Position numbers and translations under genes: made by a program
The notes under the pieces: model-generated
Database searches by the model: none
What the model saw: the letters and a program-made list of their open reading frames with translations, nothing else
Told to the model about the DNA's origin: nothing
Part shown: positions 1 through 8,543 of the stretch, in pieces
Position numbering within the stretch: the first letter of the stretch is position 1
Layout: each line of letters opens with the position of its first letter
Assembly (NCBI GenBank): GCA_049302755.1
Contig: JBAQMK010000002.1
Location: forward strand, 310,001-374,000
Direction: 5' to 3'
DNA: 64,000 bases
Origin: UBA2211 sp049302755
GTDB lineage: Bacteria > Patescibacteriota > Minisyncoccia > Minisyncoccales > Minisyncoccaceae

Positions 1-19
1 AATTAATTAACATTTTAAA

Positions 20-469
20 ATGAGCAATTCAAAAAAACTTTATCGCTCAAAAGCCAATCGCGTTATTTTCGGAGTTTGCGGTGGTTTGGGCGAATATTTC
101 GAGATAGATCCTTTAGTTGTTAGAATTTTATTCATTCTTTTGACCTTTACCGGCGGTTCAGGCATCGTTATTTATTTGATTTTAGCGATAATGATTCCTG
201 ATAGTGATGGCAATAGAAAAACCGTCAATGAGGTAATCAGCGGAACCCAAGAGAAAACCCAGGAACTGGCTGAAGAAATCAAGAAAAACAGCGCTTGGAT
301 TGTAAACATTAAAAATATTGTGGGACTAGTCATTGTTTTTATCGGTCTGGATATTCTTTTTGAACAGGTTTTTGATTTTAATCCATTTTCAATTATTAAT
401 TGGGGAATGGTTTGGGCATTAATCCTGGTCTTAATCGGATTAAGAATTATTTTTAATAGCAAAGAATAA
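20..469 (+). CDS. PspC-domain membrane protein
   Basis: This 149-residue protein opens with a PspC domain (about residues 5-60), seen as a basic N-terminus, the stretch FGVCGGLGEYFEIDP and a hydrophobic helix at about 35-58. A linker rich in Glu and Lys follows, then two more hydrophobic segments at about 95-115 and 125-145. PspC proteins sit in the cytoplasmic membrane and in some bacteria take part in the phage-shock envelope stress response; no other psp gene is nearby, so that role is only inferred. The next gene starts two bases after the stop, suggesting cotranscription. Only 19 bases precede the start, so its promoter cannot be judged. Confidence 0.85.
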   Translation: MSNSKKLYRSKANRVIFGVCGGLGEYFEIDPLVVRILFILLTFTGGSGIVIYLILAIMIPDSDGNRKTVNEVISGTQEKTQELAEEIKKNSAWIVNIKNIVGLVIVFIGLDILFEQVFDFNPFSIINWGMVWALILVLIGLRIIFNSKE

Positions 470-471
470 TA

Positions 472-1827
472 ATGAAGATATCTTTTCACGGTGCTTGCCG
501 TGAGGTAACAGGTTCGTGCATATTAATTGAGTCTGGCGAGACCAAGTTTTTGGTTGATTGCGGAATGTTTCAGGGAGATAATTATAACAAGAACTTGGAA
601 GATTTTTCTTTCGACCCGAAAGAAATAGATTTCGTCCTTTTAACTCATGCTCATTTGGATCATTGCGGCAGATTACCCAAGCTTTTTGCCGACGGATTTT
701 CCGGCCGGGTTTATTCCACCGCTCCGACTAAGGATTTAACAGAAATAATACTTTTAGATGCACTTAAGGTTTCTCAGATTGAGGGACGTCCTTTTTGTGC
801 TCCTTTTTGCACAACCAGTGATATTTTTTCTTTGATTAATTTCTTTACCTGTTTGAATTACGGAGAAGAAAAAAATATCAACGATGATGTTAGGATAAAA
901 ATGAGAGATGCCGGCCATATCTTGGGGTCGTCGATTTTTGAAGTTTGGATTAATGACCAGGGAAAAGAAAAGAAACTTGTTTTTTCAGGAGATTTAGGTA
1001 ATCCTCCGGCTCCGGTTGTTAATGATCCTGATTTCATCTCTGGAGCAGATGTTGTTTTTGTTGAATCTACCTATGGAGACAGATTGCATGAACCTAAAGA
1101 AAAAGGCAGAGAAATATTAAAACAGAAAATTCAAGAAACAATTAAAAAAGGCGGGGTAATGATGATTTCGGTTTTTGCTCTGGAAAGAACCCAAGAGTTG
1201 CTTTACGTATTAAATGATTTTATAGAAAACGGAAAAATAGAAAGTTTACCAATATTCTTGGATAGTCCCTTAGCGATCAGGGCTACGGACATCTATAAGC
1301 AATACATTGATTTTTATGATAAAGAATCAAAAGAATTAATTTCTAAGGGAGATGATTTGTTTGATTTTGAAGGATTGGAAATGATTAGAAATGAGGCTCA
1401 GGCAGGAAAGGTTGATAAGGCACCATTACCCAAGATAATTCTTGCCGGTAGCGGAATGTTTGAGGGAGGAAAAATAAAAAGTTATTTAAAGAAATATTTA
1501 GGTAATCCGGCAAACACCTTATTGATTATTTCTTTCCAATCAGAAGGTTCTTTGGGGAGAGCTCTTTCCCAGGGAGATAAATTTGTTGAGATAGACGGTT
1601 CAAAAATAAAGGTGATGGCTGATGTAACTAGTATTTTTTCTTTTTCTTCTCACGGCGATCGGGTATTTTTGTTTAATTGGATAGAGGCAATTAATAAGCC
1701 GTATCCTAAAAAAATATTCATCACTCATGGGCAAGAAGAATCGAGCTTGTCTTTTGCGCAATCATTGGAAGGAATAAGTAAGGGAGATTTAATAGTTCCC
1801 AAATATAAAGAAGTTTACGAAATATAG
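472..1827 (+). CDS. Metallo-beta-lactamase fold beta-CASP RNA-processing exonuclease
   Basis: The 451-residue product has the metallo-beta-lactamase metal motif THAHLDHCGR at about residues 58-67, an upstream DCGMFQG segment, a histidine in the context DAGHILGS, an FSGDLG aspartate motif, and a central beta-CASP region that includes FVESTYGDR and the conserved AGSGMFEGG. The C-terminal SSHGDR and ITHGQEE motifs complete the zinc site. This is the family of CPSF73/YSH1-like nucleases acting on RNA in the cytoplasm, binding two zinc ions. Length is normal for the family. It lies two bases after the PspC gene, so the two are probably cotranscribed. The exact RNA substrate cannot be read from sequence. 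Confidence 0.9.
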   Translation: MKISFHGACREVTGSCILIESGETKFLVDCGMFQGDNYNKNLEDFSFDPKEIDFVLLTHAHLDHCGRLPKLFADGFSGRVYSTAPTKDLTEIILLDALKVSQIEGRPFCAPFCTTSDIFSLINFFTCLNYGEEKNINDDVRIKMRDAGHILGSSIFEVWINDQGKEKKLVFSGDLGNPPAPVVNDPDFISGADVVFVESTYGDRLHEPKEKGREILKQKIQETIKKGGVMMISVFALERTQELLYVLNDFIENGKIESLPIFLDSPLAIRATDIYKQYIDFYDKESKELISKGDDLFDFEGLEMIRNEAQAGKVDKAPLPKIILAGSGMFEGGKIKSYLKKYLGNPANTLLIISFQSEGSLGRALSQGDKFVEIDGSKIKVMADVTSIFSFSSHGDRVFLFNWIEAINKPYPKKIFITHGQEESSLSFAQSLEGISKGDLIVPKYKEVYEI

Positions 1828-1828
1828 C

Positions 1829-1856
1829 TTTACAAAATATTTAATAGTGTTAATAT
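1829..1856 (+). promoter_or_regulatory. Promoter of the first SIMPL gene
   Basis: A TTTACA -35 box at 1829-1834 is followed after 16 bases by an extended -10, TGT plus TAATAT (hexamer 1851-1856). The predicted start is near 1863, giving a leader of about 22 bases before the ATG at 1885 with no Shine-Dalgarno sequence. Confidence 0.6.
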
Positions 1857-1884
1857 TTAAGTGTAATAATAAAATAAAAACAAT

Positions 1885-2616
1885 ATGGAAATTTTAGAAA
1901 AAAGTTTAGTTAAGACTTCGATAATTCTCGGAATCTTTTTAATTATCGGAGTTAGCATAATTTCATATTCGTTATATCAGATTAAAGCCGCCGACAATAC
2001 ATTAAGCGTAACTGGTTCGGCCAAACAATCAGTCAGTGCAGATATTGTTAAATGGAATGGCAGTTTTTCAAGAACTGTCTATGCTTCCAGTTTGAAAGCC
2101 GGCTATACTCAAATGAAGGCTGATGAAGCGATAATAACAAAGTTTTTGAAAGACAATGGAATTACCGATGATGAATTGACTATTTCTTCAGTATCAATGC
2201 AGGAGAATTATAATTACAATAAAACTGCTGGTTCTCCGACTGAGTATTCATTAGTCCAGAATGTTATTGTTCAATCAACAGATATTAAGAAAATACAAGC
2301 CATTTCAAAGAGTACCCAAACTGTAATCGATCAGGGAGTTATTTTCTCCGCCTACTCTCCAGAATATTATTACAGCAAGCTTCCAGAAATGAGAGTAAGT
2401 CTTTTACCTGAAGCAATGAAAGATGCCCAAACCAGAGCTAAGAGTATTGCCGAGAGCACTGGTAAGAAAGTCGGAACATTAAAATCAGCCAGTATGGGCG
2501 TGGTTCAGGTATTGCAGCCCAATTCAATTGACATTTCTGATTACGGGAACTACGATACTTCTACTGTAGAAAAAGAGATTATGATTACCGTCAAAGCTTC
2601 GTTTTCGTTAAAGTAA
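1885..2616 (+). CDS. SIMPL-domain (DUF541) exported protein
   Basis: The 243-residue protein has an uncleaved-looking signal anchor at about residues 11-33 and then a SIMPL/DUF541 domain, recognised by the start LSVTGSAKQSVSADI, the central Q-N-V strand and the repeated-helix segment with AMKDAQTRAKSIAESTGKKVG. SIMPL-domain proteins are periplasmic or cell-surface proteins of ill-defined function; some bind partners in envelope stress or signalling. A paralogue lies at 30764-31567 with the same anchor-plus-domain plan. It has its own promoter and a strong terminator after it, so it is a single-gene unit. Confidence 0.85.
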   Translation: MEILEKSLVKTSIILGIFLIIGVSIISYSLYQIKAADNTLSVTGSAKQSVSADIVKWNGSFSRTVYASSLKAGYTQMKADEAIITKFLKDNGITDDELTISSVSMQENYNYNKTAGSPTEYSLVQNVIVQSTDIKKIQAISKSTQTVIDQGVIFSAYSPEYYYSKLPEMRVSLLPEAMKDAQTRAKSIAESTGKKVGTLKSASMGVVQVLQPNSIDISDYGNYDTSTVEKEIMITVKASFSLK

Positions 2617-2635
2617 ATCTTTAAGTTAAAGCATG

Positions 2636-2657
2636 AAGCTAGGGCGACCTAGCTTTT
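2636..2657 (+). terminator. Intrinsic terminator after the SIMPL gene
   Basis: An eight-base stem AAGCTAGG / CCTAGCTT with loop GCGA spans 2636-2655 and runs straight into T residues. It sits between the SIMPL stop codon and the MATE start. Confidence 0.8.
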
Positions 2658-2674
2658 TGTCTTTTTAAATTGTT

Positions 2675-4027
2675 ATGGAAAAAGAGAAAAGAAAAATTAA
2701 TGAAGAATCAATATGGAAGCAGTTTTTAAAACTGTCTATTCCGATTGCCATTGCCAATTTTTTGCAATCAGCCTATTCAATCACTGATGCTTTTTGGTTA
2801 GGAAGGTTGAATTCGGAAAGCTTGGCTGCTATTTCTATTTGTTCCTCAATAATTTTTCTTATCATTTCTTTAGGTGCTGGATTATTCATCTCGGGAACCA
2901 TTCTGATTTCTCACCATAAAGGAAGGGAAGATCATGAGAAGATAAGTTATATTTCAACCCAGCTGATAATGTTAATGGTTGTCGTTTCTTTATTTTTATC
3001 AGTTTTAGGCTATTTCGCCTCTCCGTTTTTAATTAAAATGATTGGAGCGGAAAATTTAATTCCTTTTGGAGCTCTTTCTTATTTGCAGCTTTTCTTTGTT
3101 AGCACCTTGTTTATCTTCGCCTTTGCTGTTTATCAGGCTTTGATGAGAGCCTTGGGAGATGTAAAGACTCCGGTGTATATTATTTCTCTTACAGTTTTAC
3201 TTAATTTCTTAATCGACCCTCTGTTTATTTTCGGTTATGGAATTGTTCCTAAGATGGGAACCGAGGGAGCAGCCTTGGCAACTATTTTTTGTGAGGTAAT
3301 TAATACCATTATCGCTGGATATATTATTTTGAAAGGTAAAACGGGAATCATTTTAAAGAAAGAAAATTTTAAATTTGATTTTAAAATATTAAAAAGGATT
3401 TTAAAAATCGGTATTCCCAGTTCGATGGAGCAGTTTGCCCGATCGCTTGGTTTTGTGTTTATCACAATTTTAGTTGCCAGACTAGGAACAACCAGTATTG
3501 CCGCTTACGGTGTGGGAGGAGAAATATTGGGATTGGTGATGGTTGTTTCAATGTCATTTATGATGGCTACTTCAGTTATGGTGGGAAGAAGTGTTGGAGC
3601 TGGTAATCTTGAAAGAGCCGAAGCGGTTACCAAGGCGGTTGCCAAGATTTCATTTTTAATTGTGACCTTCTTGGGAATTGTAGCCTTCTTTTGTGCCGAA
3701 GGGATTTCAAGTCTTTTTACTCCCAATGATCCGGCGGTTATAGCTCAAAGCGTTCAGTATCTTAAAATTATGTCTTTGTTCTTTGGATTTTTAGCTTTAC
3801 AGCAAATATTCAATGGAGCATTCAGCGGAGCAGGAGATACAAGAATATCAATGGTTCTGGCGATTATTTCTCTCTGGGCGTTAAGAATTCCCATTGCTTA
3901 TGTTTTATCAAGCACTTCTCTGGGTTTCGCCGGAATTTGTTGGTCTTTCCCGATAGCCAATACTATTGCGGCATTTCTCGGTTATCTTATTTTTGTTAAG
4001 GGTGAATGGAAAGAGAAGATTATCTGA
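2675..4027 (+). CDS. MATE family efflux transporter
   Basis: The 450-residue protein has about twelve hydrophobic helices in two similar halves, the arrangement of MATE (MatE/NorM/DinF) antiporters. Typical signatures are IPIAIANFLQSAYSITDAFWLGRL near the N-terminus and the second-half counterpart GIPSSMEQFARSL at about residues 246-258, plus QALMRALGDVKTP and FNGAFSGAGDTRISM. MATE transporters export drugs or metabolites across the cytoplasmic membrane using Na+ or H+ gradients; substrate cannot be deduced. The gene ends in TGA, evidence that UGA is a stop codon here. It follows a terminator and therefore probably has its own promoter, though no clear -10 is visible. Confidence 0.92.
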   Translation: MEKEKRKINEESIWKQFLKLSIPIAIANFLQSAYSITDAFWLGRLNSESLAAISICSSIIFLIISLGAGLFISGTILISHHKGREDHEKISYISTQLIMLMVVVSLFLSVLGYFASPFLIKMIGAENLIPFGALSYLQLFFVSTLFIFAFAVYQALMRALGDVKTPVYIISLTVLLNFLIDPLFIFGYGIVPKMGTEGAALATIFCEVINTIIAGYIILKGKTGIILKKENFKFDFKILKRILKIGIPSSMEQFARSLGFVFITILVARLGTTSIAAYGVGGEILGLVMVVSMSFMMATSVMVGRSVGAGNLERAEAVTKAVAKISFLIVTFLGIVAFFCAEGISSLFTPNDPAVIAQSVQYLKIMSLFFGFLALQQIFNGAFSGAGDTRISMVLAIISLWALRIPIAYVLSSTSLGFAGICWSFPIANTIAAFLGYLIFVKGEWKEKII

Positions 4028-4048
4028 TATTAATTATTTTTATTTATA

Positions 4049-4063
4049 TGATATAATATAAAT
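4049..4063 (+). promoter_or_regulatory. Extended -10 promoter giving a leaderless transcript
   Basis: TGA plus TATAAT (hexamer 4052-4057) ends six bases before the ATG at 4064. Counting seven bases from the hexamer places transcription start on the A of the start codon. No Shine-Dalgarno could be transcribed. Confidence 0.65.
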
Positions 4064-5104
4064 ATGATAATCATTCCTTCATTTCATCCAACTCTTTTTA
4101 TTATTTTTGAATTACTGGGATTTGTTTCTTTTGCTGTTATATTACTTAGAGAAATATTTAAACGTAATCAATTGCGTGTTTTTGAAATAATAAGTTGCGC
4201 TGTTTTCGGAATGATTTTGGAGGTAGGAAATACCTATATCGCTCACACTTATTATTACAGCAATCTTTTTTTAGTGAGATTTATGGATGTACCCTTAGCG
4301 ATAGGATTATGGTGGGCAGTTATTATTTATTGTTCGATGCTTTTGAGTGATCAATATAATATTCCCTGGCGGCTTCGTCCGGCGATGGATGCCTTGATTG
4401 CCGTTGTTTTGGATATCTCACTGGATGTTGTTGCAATAAGATTGGGATTTTGGTACTGGTCAATACCTTTAACTCAGGAATGGTACGGAGTTCCTTATGA
4501 GAATTTAGTCGGATGGATATTGGTCGTTCTTTCTTTTTCTTATCTTATCAGGTTTATAAGAACGCTTAACTATAAAAGATTTCTTACTAAACTAATAATG
4601 TTATTAAGTCCGATTTTTTCGTATCTCGGTTTACTATTCGGATTGACCATCTTTAGCTTGATTGCCATTTTCCCTTATCAGGTTAATAATTGGACAGCTT
4701 TGCTTAAGTTCAATTATCAGCCCAATTTGATGATTCTTTATCAGCCTGAAGTTCAGTTATGGAAGGGAATAGTTTTTGTCATTATTTTAATCGAATTAAT
4801 AAATGTGGTTATCTGGTCAGCGGTAAAATACAAGAAAGATTATTTTAAAAGCTTTGATCCGATTTCCTTCTTTATTCTTTCAATTCTTCATTTGTTCTTT
4901 CTTCTCGCTGTTTTTTCTGCCGGAATATACAAAGAATATCCTATTTTCATATTCATAGGGTTAACAACCTTTTTTATCCATTGTCTTATTCATTTTATTC
5001 CTTATCTTTCGAGTTTGAAAAATCGCCCTTTAAAGAGGGCGAAGAAGGTTTTTGAAAAAACAGGAAAAGAGATGGAGGAGATTATCGATAATACTTTAAG
5101 ATAG
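4064..5104 (+). CDS. CruF-like (carotenoid biosynthesis, DUF422) membrane protein
   Basis: The 346-residue protein is almost wholly hydrophobic with about nine membrane segments and a basic C-terminal tail. The region around residues 105-160 resembles the CruF/COG2324 family of carotenoid 1,2-hydratases: an aspartate-rich helix (DISLDVVAIRLGFWYW) followed by YGVPYENLVGW, which matches the family pattern of D-x-x-A-x-R-L-G-x-W and G-V-P-x-x-N-x-x-G-W. No other carotenoid or isoprenoid gene is in the window, so the substrate is doubtful and it may be an unassigned member of the fold. It converges on the next gene with a nine-base overlap of the 3' ends. Confidence 0.55.
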   Translation: MIIIPSFHPTLFIIFELLGFVSFAVILLREIFKRNQLRVFEIISCAVFGMILEVGNTYIAHTYYYSNLFLVRFMDVPLAIGLWWAVIIYCSMLLSDQYNIPWRLRPAMDALIAVVLDISLDVVAIRLGFWYWSIPLTQEWYGVPYENLVGWILVVLSFSYLIRFIRTLNYKRFLTKLIMLLSPIFSYLGLLFGLTIFSLIAIFPYQVNNWTALLKFNYQPNLMILYQPEVQLWKGIVFVIILIELINVVIWSAVKYKKDYFKSFDPISFFILSILHLFFLLAVFSAGIYKEYPIFIFIGLTTFFIHCLIHFIPYLSSLKNRPLKRAKKVFEKTGKEMEEIIDNTLR

Positions 5105-5956
5105 AGATTTTTCTTTTCTCCACAATTTTACAAAACCACTGAAGTTAGAAGCAATTGTTTTAATTGCTTTTTCTTTTGATATTTTTTTAGAGTAGTACTT
5201 TTTAAGAGTTTCAAGGAAGATGGTTCGGCCGATGGCAAATCCGATTATTTCTTTATTGACAGCTGCTGCTTTCATCCATTTGATTACTTTCTTTTTATCT
5301 TCGCCCCGTCCCAAGAATATTATTTTACTGTCTTTGTTGGTTGCTTTAATCACTTCTTTCCATTGATTCTTTTCGAATCCTTCCAGTTTCCAGATGTTAA
5401 CTTTAATTTTTTCTTTTATCTCGTTAATGGCTCCGACGGTTCTTTCTGCTCTGATTTCTTTTTCGTAGTTTTTTATATTTAAATCTTCTTTTGTTGGCGG
5501 AACGAGAAGTTCTAAAATAATCTTGTATTTTCTTTCTTGACAGAAGGCATTGATTTGAGAAAGGACTTTTAATTGTTTCTGGTTATCTTTCTTATTTAAA
5601 GGATTGTATCTGATTAATATTTTTACAAAATCAGGATTGAATTTATCAATGTGAGATTCAAAGTTTTTGGGATAATTAAGCTTTAATAGTTTTTCACCGC
5701 TTTTTTCAACCGGTAAGCAGGTAATTATCTTTTTTGCTTTAGCTTCTTTTAGAATATCTTCGCCGTATTCTTCATCAACAAGAATGCCAAATGATTTTTC
5801 TTTGTTGGCCGTTAAGAGAAAGCCGTCAAAGATTATCTTTTTGAGATCTTTAACTTCTTCAATCTGTTTTTTATCGGGTTTGGCTGATAAATAAAGAATA
5901 TCCCTTAAAAAAGAAGAGCGGTGGTCGAATGGTAATATCAATAATTCTTGTTTCAT
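5096..5956 (-). CDS. DUF2090 / IolC C-terminal-like TIM-barrel aldolase-family protein
   Basis: The 286-residue protein begins with LLILPFDHRSSF, the hallmark of the DUF2090 domain found at the C-terminus of IolC-type proteins and related to class I, TIM-barrel aldolases. Later segments fit barrel strands: KIIFDGFLLTANKE, GILVDEEYG, VKILIRYNP, KIILELLVPP, NIWKLEGFE and the final FLGRGEDKKK and IGFAIGRTIF, the last a typical phosphate-binding end. A Schiff-base lysine (in IWKLEG) is plausible. The likely role is an aldolase acting on a sugar or inositol derivative in the cytoplasm, but the substrate is unknown and no inositol genes are near. Confidence 0.7.
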   Translation of the reverse strand: MKQELLILPFDHRSSFLRDILYLSAKPDKKQIEEVKDLKKIIFDGFLLTANKEKSFGILVDEEYGEDILKEAKAKKIITCLPVEKSGEKLLKLNYPKNFESHIDKFNPDFVKILIRYNPLNKKDNQKQLKVLSQINAFCQERKYKIILELLVPPTKEDLNIKNYEKEIRAERTVGAINEIKEKIKVNIWKLEGFEKNQWKEVIKATNKDSKIIFLGRGEDKKKVIKWMKAAAVNKEIIGFAIGRTIFLETLKKYYSKKISKEKAIKTIASNFSGFVKLWRKEKSLS

Positions 5957-5975
5957 ATTTTTATTTAATATACCA
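5957..5975 (-). promoter_or_regulatory. Extended -10 promoter, near-leaderless
   Basis: On the minus strand TGG plus TATATT (hexamer at 5972-5967) is followed by ten A/T bases and the start codon ending at 5954. Transcription is predicted to start near 5960, leaving a leader of about four bases. Confidence 0.55.
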
Positions 5976-6004
5976 TTTTAATCATTTCCTCTCAAGGTTT
6001 TTTG

Positions 6005-6019
6005 TGATATAATTGGGCC
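6005..6019 (+). promoter_or_regulatory. Extended -10 promoter giving a leaderless transcript
   Basis: TGA plus TATAAT (hexamer 6008-6013) is followed by six bases and the ATG at 6020, so the predicted transcription start is the A of the start codon. Confidence 0.65.
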
Positions 6020-7045
6020 ATGAAAGGGAAAATACTATTAATCATTTTTATAGCGCTTTTTTTGTTTTGCGCGAGTCAGGTCTTTAAGCCGGAAGCGGCT
6101 CCAGCCAGCCTGTCTTTAACAGCTGAGACTCCAAAACAGGCAGAATACAAACCGGAAAGACTTTTATTTATCGGAGACATGATGTTTGATCGTGGAGTTG
6201 AGAGATTAATGCAGAAATCATCATTTATTTATCCGGTAGAGCTAATTAAGGACTTTTTGAATAGTTTTGATTTTGTGGTCGGAAACCTGGAAGGACCGAT
6301 CAATGAAAAAACGAAAGATTTTCCCGACAGTTCGATGAAATTTTCTTTTGATAAAAAAAGCATTGAATCCTTAAAAGCGGGCAATTTTTCTTTAGTTTCT
6401 TTGGCTAATAATCACACTCTTAATATGGATTGGGAGGGATTCGATGAAACAAAGAACATATTAGGAGAAAGTGATATTGCTTTTGCGGGCGAGCCAATAG
6501 ATTGTGATTCCGATTATGTCTATCAAAAAGACGGCATTACTTATTATGCAGTCAATGTTACTTTTCCCGATAACTGTTCGAATAAAGAAATAGCAAATCA
6601 AATTGAAGATATTAAATTTTATAACCCGGAAACATTTTTAATTATTTTAATTCATTGGGGAACGGAATACAAAACAGTTAATTCCGAGGGACAAGAAACC
6701 TTAGCTCATCTAATGATTGATGCCGGAGCAGATTTAATTATTGGCGGACACCCTCACGTTGTTCAAAATATTGAACAATATAATAGTAAATTGATTTTTT
6801 ATTCTTTAGGTAATTTTATCTTTGACCAGTATTTTTCCAAAGATACCCAGGAAGGATTAGGAATAGGAATAGAAGTATATAAGGACAAAAAAGTTTATTC
6901 TCTTTATCCGGTAATGAACAAATCATCACAGGCTAAATTAATGATTGACCCGGAAAAAACAGATTTTCTTAATTCATTGGCCGAAAGATCAAGCGAAGAA
7001 TTAAAAGAAAGTATTAAGGGTGGAAAAATAGAAATTAAAAATTAA
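6020..7045 (+). CDS. CapA/PgsA-type metallophosphoesterase, membrane-anchored
   Basis: The 341-residue protein has an N-terminal signal anchor (about residues 4-22) and then the CapA (poly-gamma-glutamate synthesis) calcineurin-like domain. The ordered motifs are LFIGDMMFDRGVE (about 49-61), VGNLEGPI, LANNHTLNMDWEG, LIILIHWGTEY, IIGGHPHVVQ and FYSLGNFIFDQ, which supply the Asp, Asn and His ligands of the two-metal site. The enzyme should act outside the membrane. Family members are linked to capsule polymer handling, but no CapBC genes are present, so the substrate is unknown. The following gene starts six bases later and is probably in the same transcript. Confidence 0.85.
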   Translation: MKGKILLIIFIALFLFCASQVFKPEAAPASLSLTAETPKQAEYKPERLLFIGDMMFDRGVERLMQKSSFIYPVELIKDFLNSFDFVVGNLEGPINEKTKDFPDSSMKFSFDKKSIESLKAGNFSLVSLANNHTLNMDWEGFDETKNILGESDIAFAGEPIDCDSDYVYQKDGITYYAVNVTFPDNCSNKEIANQIEDIKFYNPETFLIILIHWGTEYKTVNSEGQETLAHLMIDAGADLIIGGHPHVVQNIEQYNSKLIFYSLGNFIFDQYFSKDTQEGLGIGIEVYKDKKVYSLYPVMNKSSQAKLMIDPEKTDFLNSLAERSSEELKESIKGGKIEIKN

Positions 7046-7050
7046 TCAAT

Positions 7051-8463
7051 ATGAATAAAAAAATTTGGATAGTCGCTTTAATAGTGTTCCTTGTTACAGC
7101 TTTTTGTTTCTATAAATGGGGAAAGATTGAGACTCCTAATATCCCCGGATTGAATATTCTTGATACGGCTTCCAAGAATTGTACCGACAAGGGAGGAACT
7201 ATTAAAATAGAACAGCGGGGAGATGGAAAGGAGTATAATATCTGCTTCTTTGACGATAATCGACAATGCGAAGCTAATTCTTTATTGGATGGCGATTGTC
7301 CAGTCGGAGGATTTAAGATAACTGGCTATATTACCAAAGCGGCCATATATTGTGCGATTTTAGGAGGGAAATACACTAATACTGGAATGAATAATGACCA
7401 GGAGGATGGCAATTGTTCTTTTTTTAACGGAAATGTTTGTAATGTCTGGGATTTGTATAATGGAAAGTGTGAAAAAGGGGTAATCAATGCGATTGTTTAT
7501 GAAAACGATGAGTTCGGTTTTTCTTTGAAAATACCCAGGGATTGGGAAAATAAATATCAGGTAAAAAGAGAAGACGGGGCAAACGGTATTAGGTCTGTTT
7601 CTTTTTATAGTGGCGAGCCTAATCTTTTTAAGATATCGGTGGTGCCTTATTCTTTCTGGGAGAAGCAGGATAAGAAAGAGGGAGAGTATTTGGGAAGGAA
7701 TAATGTTGATGTTTTTGTTTTTATGTATTCAACTGACCCGGCACGAAGCGATAAGCAATGGGGAGACGAATATATGAAGATGGTTGCCCGAGTCGAAGAT
7801 ATTAAAAATACTTTTAAGATTATTAAACCTTATATATTTTTAGAGAGTCAGAAAGAATCGGGGAAAAATTACAGTATCGAAATTATGTATCCCTATGTCG
7901 GAGCAGTTGAAAACGGACAGATTAATATCGAGATCAGTAATTTCGTCGGGAAAATAGTTTCTTCCTTTAAAGAAAGGATAAGCGCGGTTAATGCTTGGAA
8001 CGGAGAAAATACATTAAAAATATTTTATGACCCGTATGAAATCAATAAAGATTTTGTAAGCATTAGATTCGAGATTTCTGAATATACCGGCGGTACTCAT
8101 CAGATGGGTTCTTCGCAGAGCTTCAATTATGATTTGAAAAATAATAAGATAATCAGTCTTTCCAATATCTTTGATTCCAGTAAGAACTATATTAATGTTA
8201 TTTCTGATAAAACCGTCCAGTATTTATTAAAACTAAATAGTGAGAATCAGTTCAGCGATGAAGAATGGATAAAAGAAGGAGCCGGACCCAAAGAAGAGAA
8301 TTACAAAACATTCACTTTTAACAAGAACACAATCGTTTTCTATTTCGATCCTTACGTCGTTGCCGCTTATGTTGCAGGAAGACAGGATGTTATCTTTACA
8401 TTCAAGACATTAAAAGACATTTTAAAGAGTGAAGCGGTTACTAATTTTAGCCTAAGTAATTAA
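7051..8463 (+). CDS. Exported protein with two DUF333 repeats and an RsiV-like (DUF3298) domain
   Basis: The 470-residue protein starts with a signal anchor (about 5-22). Two cysteine-rich repeats follow: C-x3-GG-T...ICFFDDNRQCEAN...G-x-C at about residues 44-86 and CAILGGKY...CSFFNGNVCNVWDLYNGKC at about 105-146, both resembling DUF333 repeats and both probably disulphide-bonded. A middle region (about 150-265) resembles a PsbP-like fold. The C-terminal part (about 270-465) resembles the RsiV/DUF3298 domain, with YTGGTHQM, SLSNIF and FTFNKNTIVFYFDPY. RsiV domains in Firmicutes bind lysozyme as anti-sigma factors, but no sigma gene is adjacent, so this is best called a surface protein of unknown ligand. 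Confidence 0.7.
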   Translation: MNKKIWIVALIVFLVTAFCFYKWGKIETPNIPGLNILDTASKNCTDKGGTIKIEQRGDGKEYNICFFDDNRQCEANSLLDGDCPVGGFKITGYITKAAIYCAILGGKYTNTGMNNDQEDGNCSFFNGNVCNVWDLYNGKCEKGVINAIVYENDEFGFSLKIPRDWENKYQVKREDGANGIRSVSFYSGEPNLFKISVVPYSFWEKQDKKEGEYLGRNNVDVFVFMYSTDPARSDKQWGDEYMKMVARVEDIKNTFKIIKPYIFLESQKESGKNYSIEIMYPYVGAVENGQINIEISNFVGKIVSSFKERISAVNAWNGENTLKIFYDPYEINKDFVSIRFEISEYTGGTHQMGSSQSFNYDLKNNKIISLSNIFDSSKNYINVISDKTVQYLLKLNSENQFSDEEWIKEGAGPKEENYKTFTFNKNTIVFYFDPYVVAAYVAGRQDVIFTFKTLKDILKSEAVTNFSLSN

Positions 8464-8487
8464 AATACTTTGTTTATTGTGTCAACG

Positions 8488-8516
8488 TTGTGTAAAAAAT
8501 AGAAAGGAAATATAAT
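8488..8516 (+). promoter_or_regulatory. Promoter of the tspO-hydrogenase operon
   Basis: TTGTGT at 8488-8493 and TATAAT at 8511-8516 are separated by 17 bases. The predicted start near 8523 gives a 21-base leader before the ATG at 8544 and would drive TspO and probably the hydrogenase genes behind it. Confidence 0.6.
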
Positions 8517-8543
8517 TAAACCATTAATCCTAATCATATAAAT

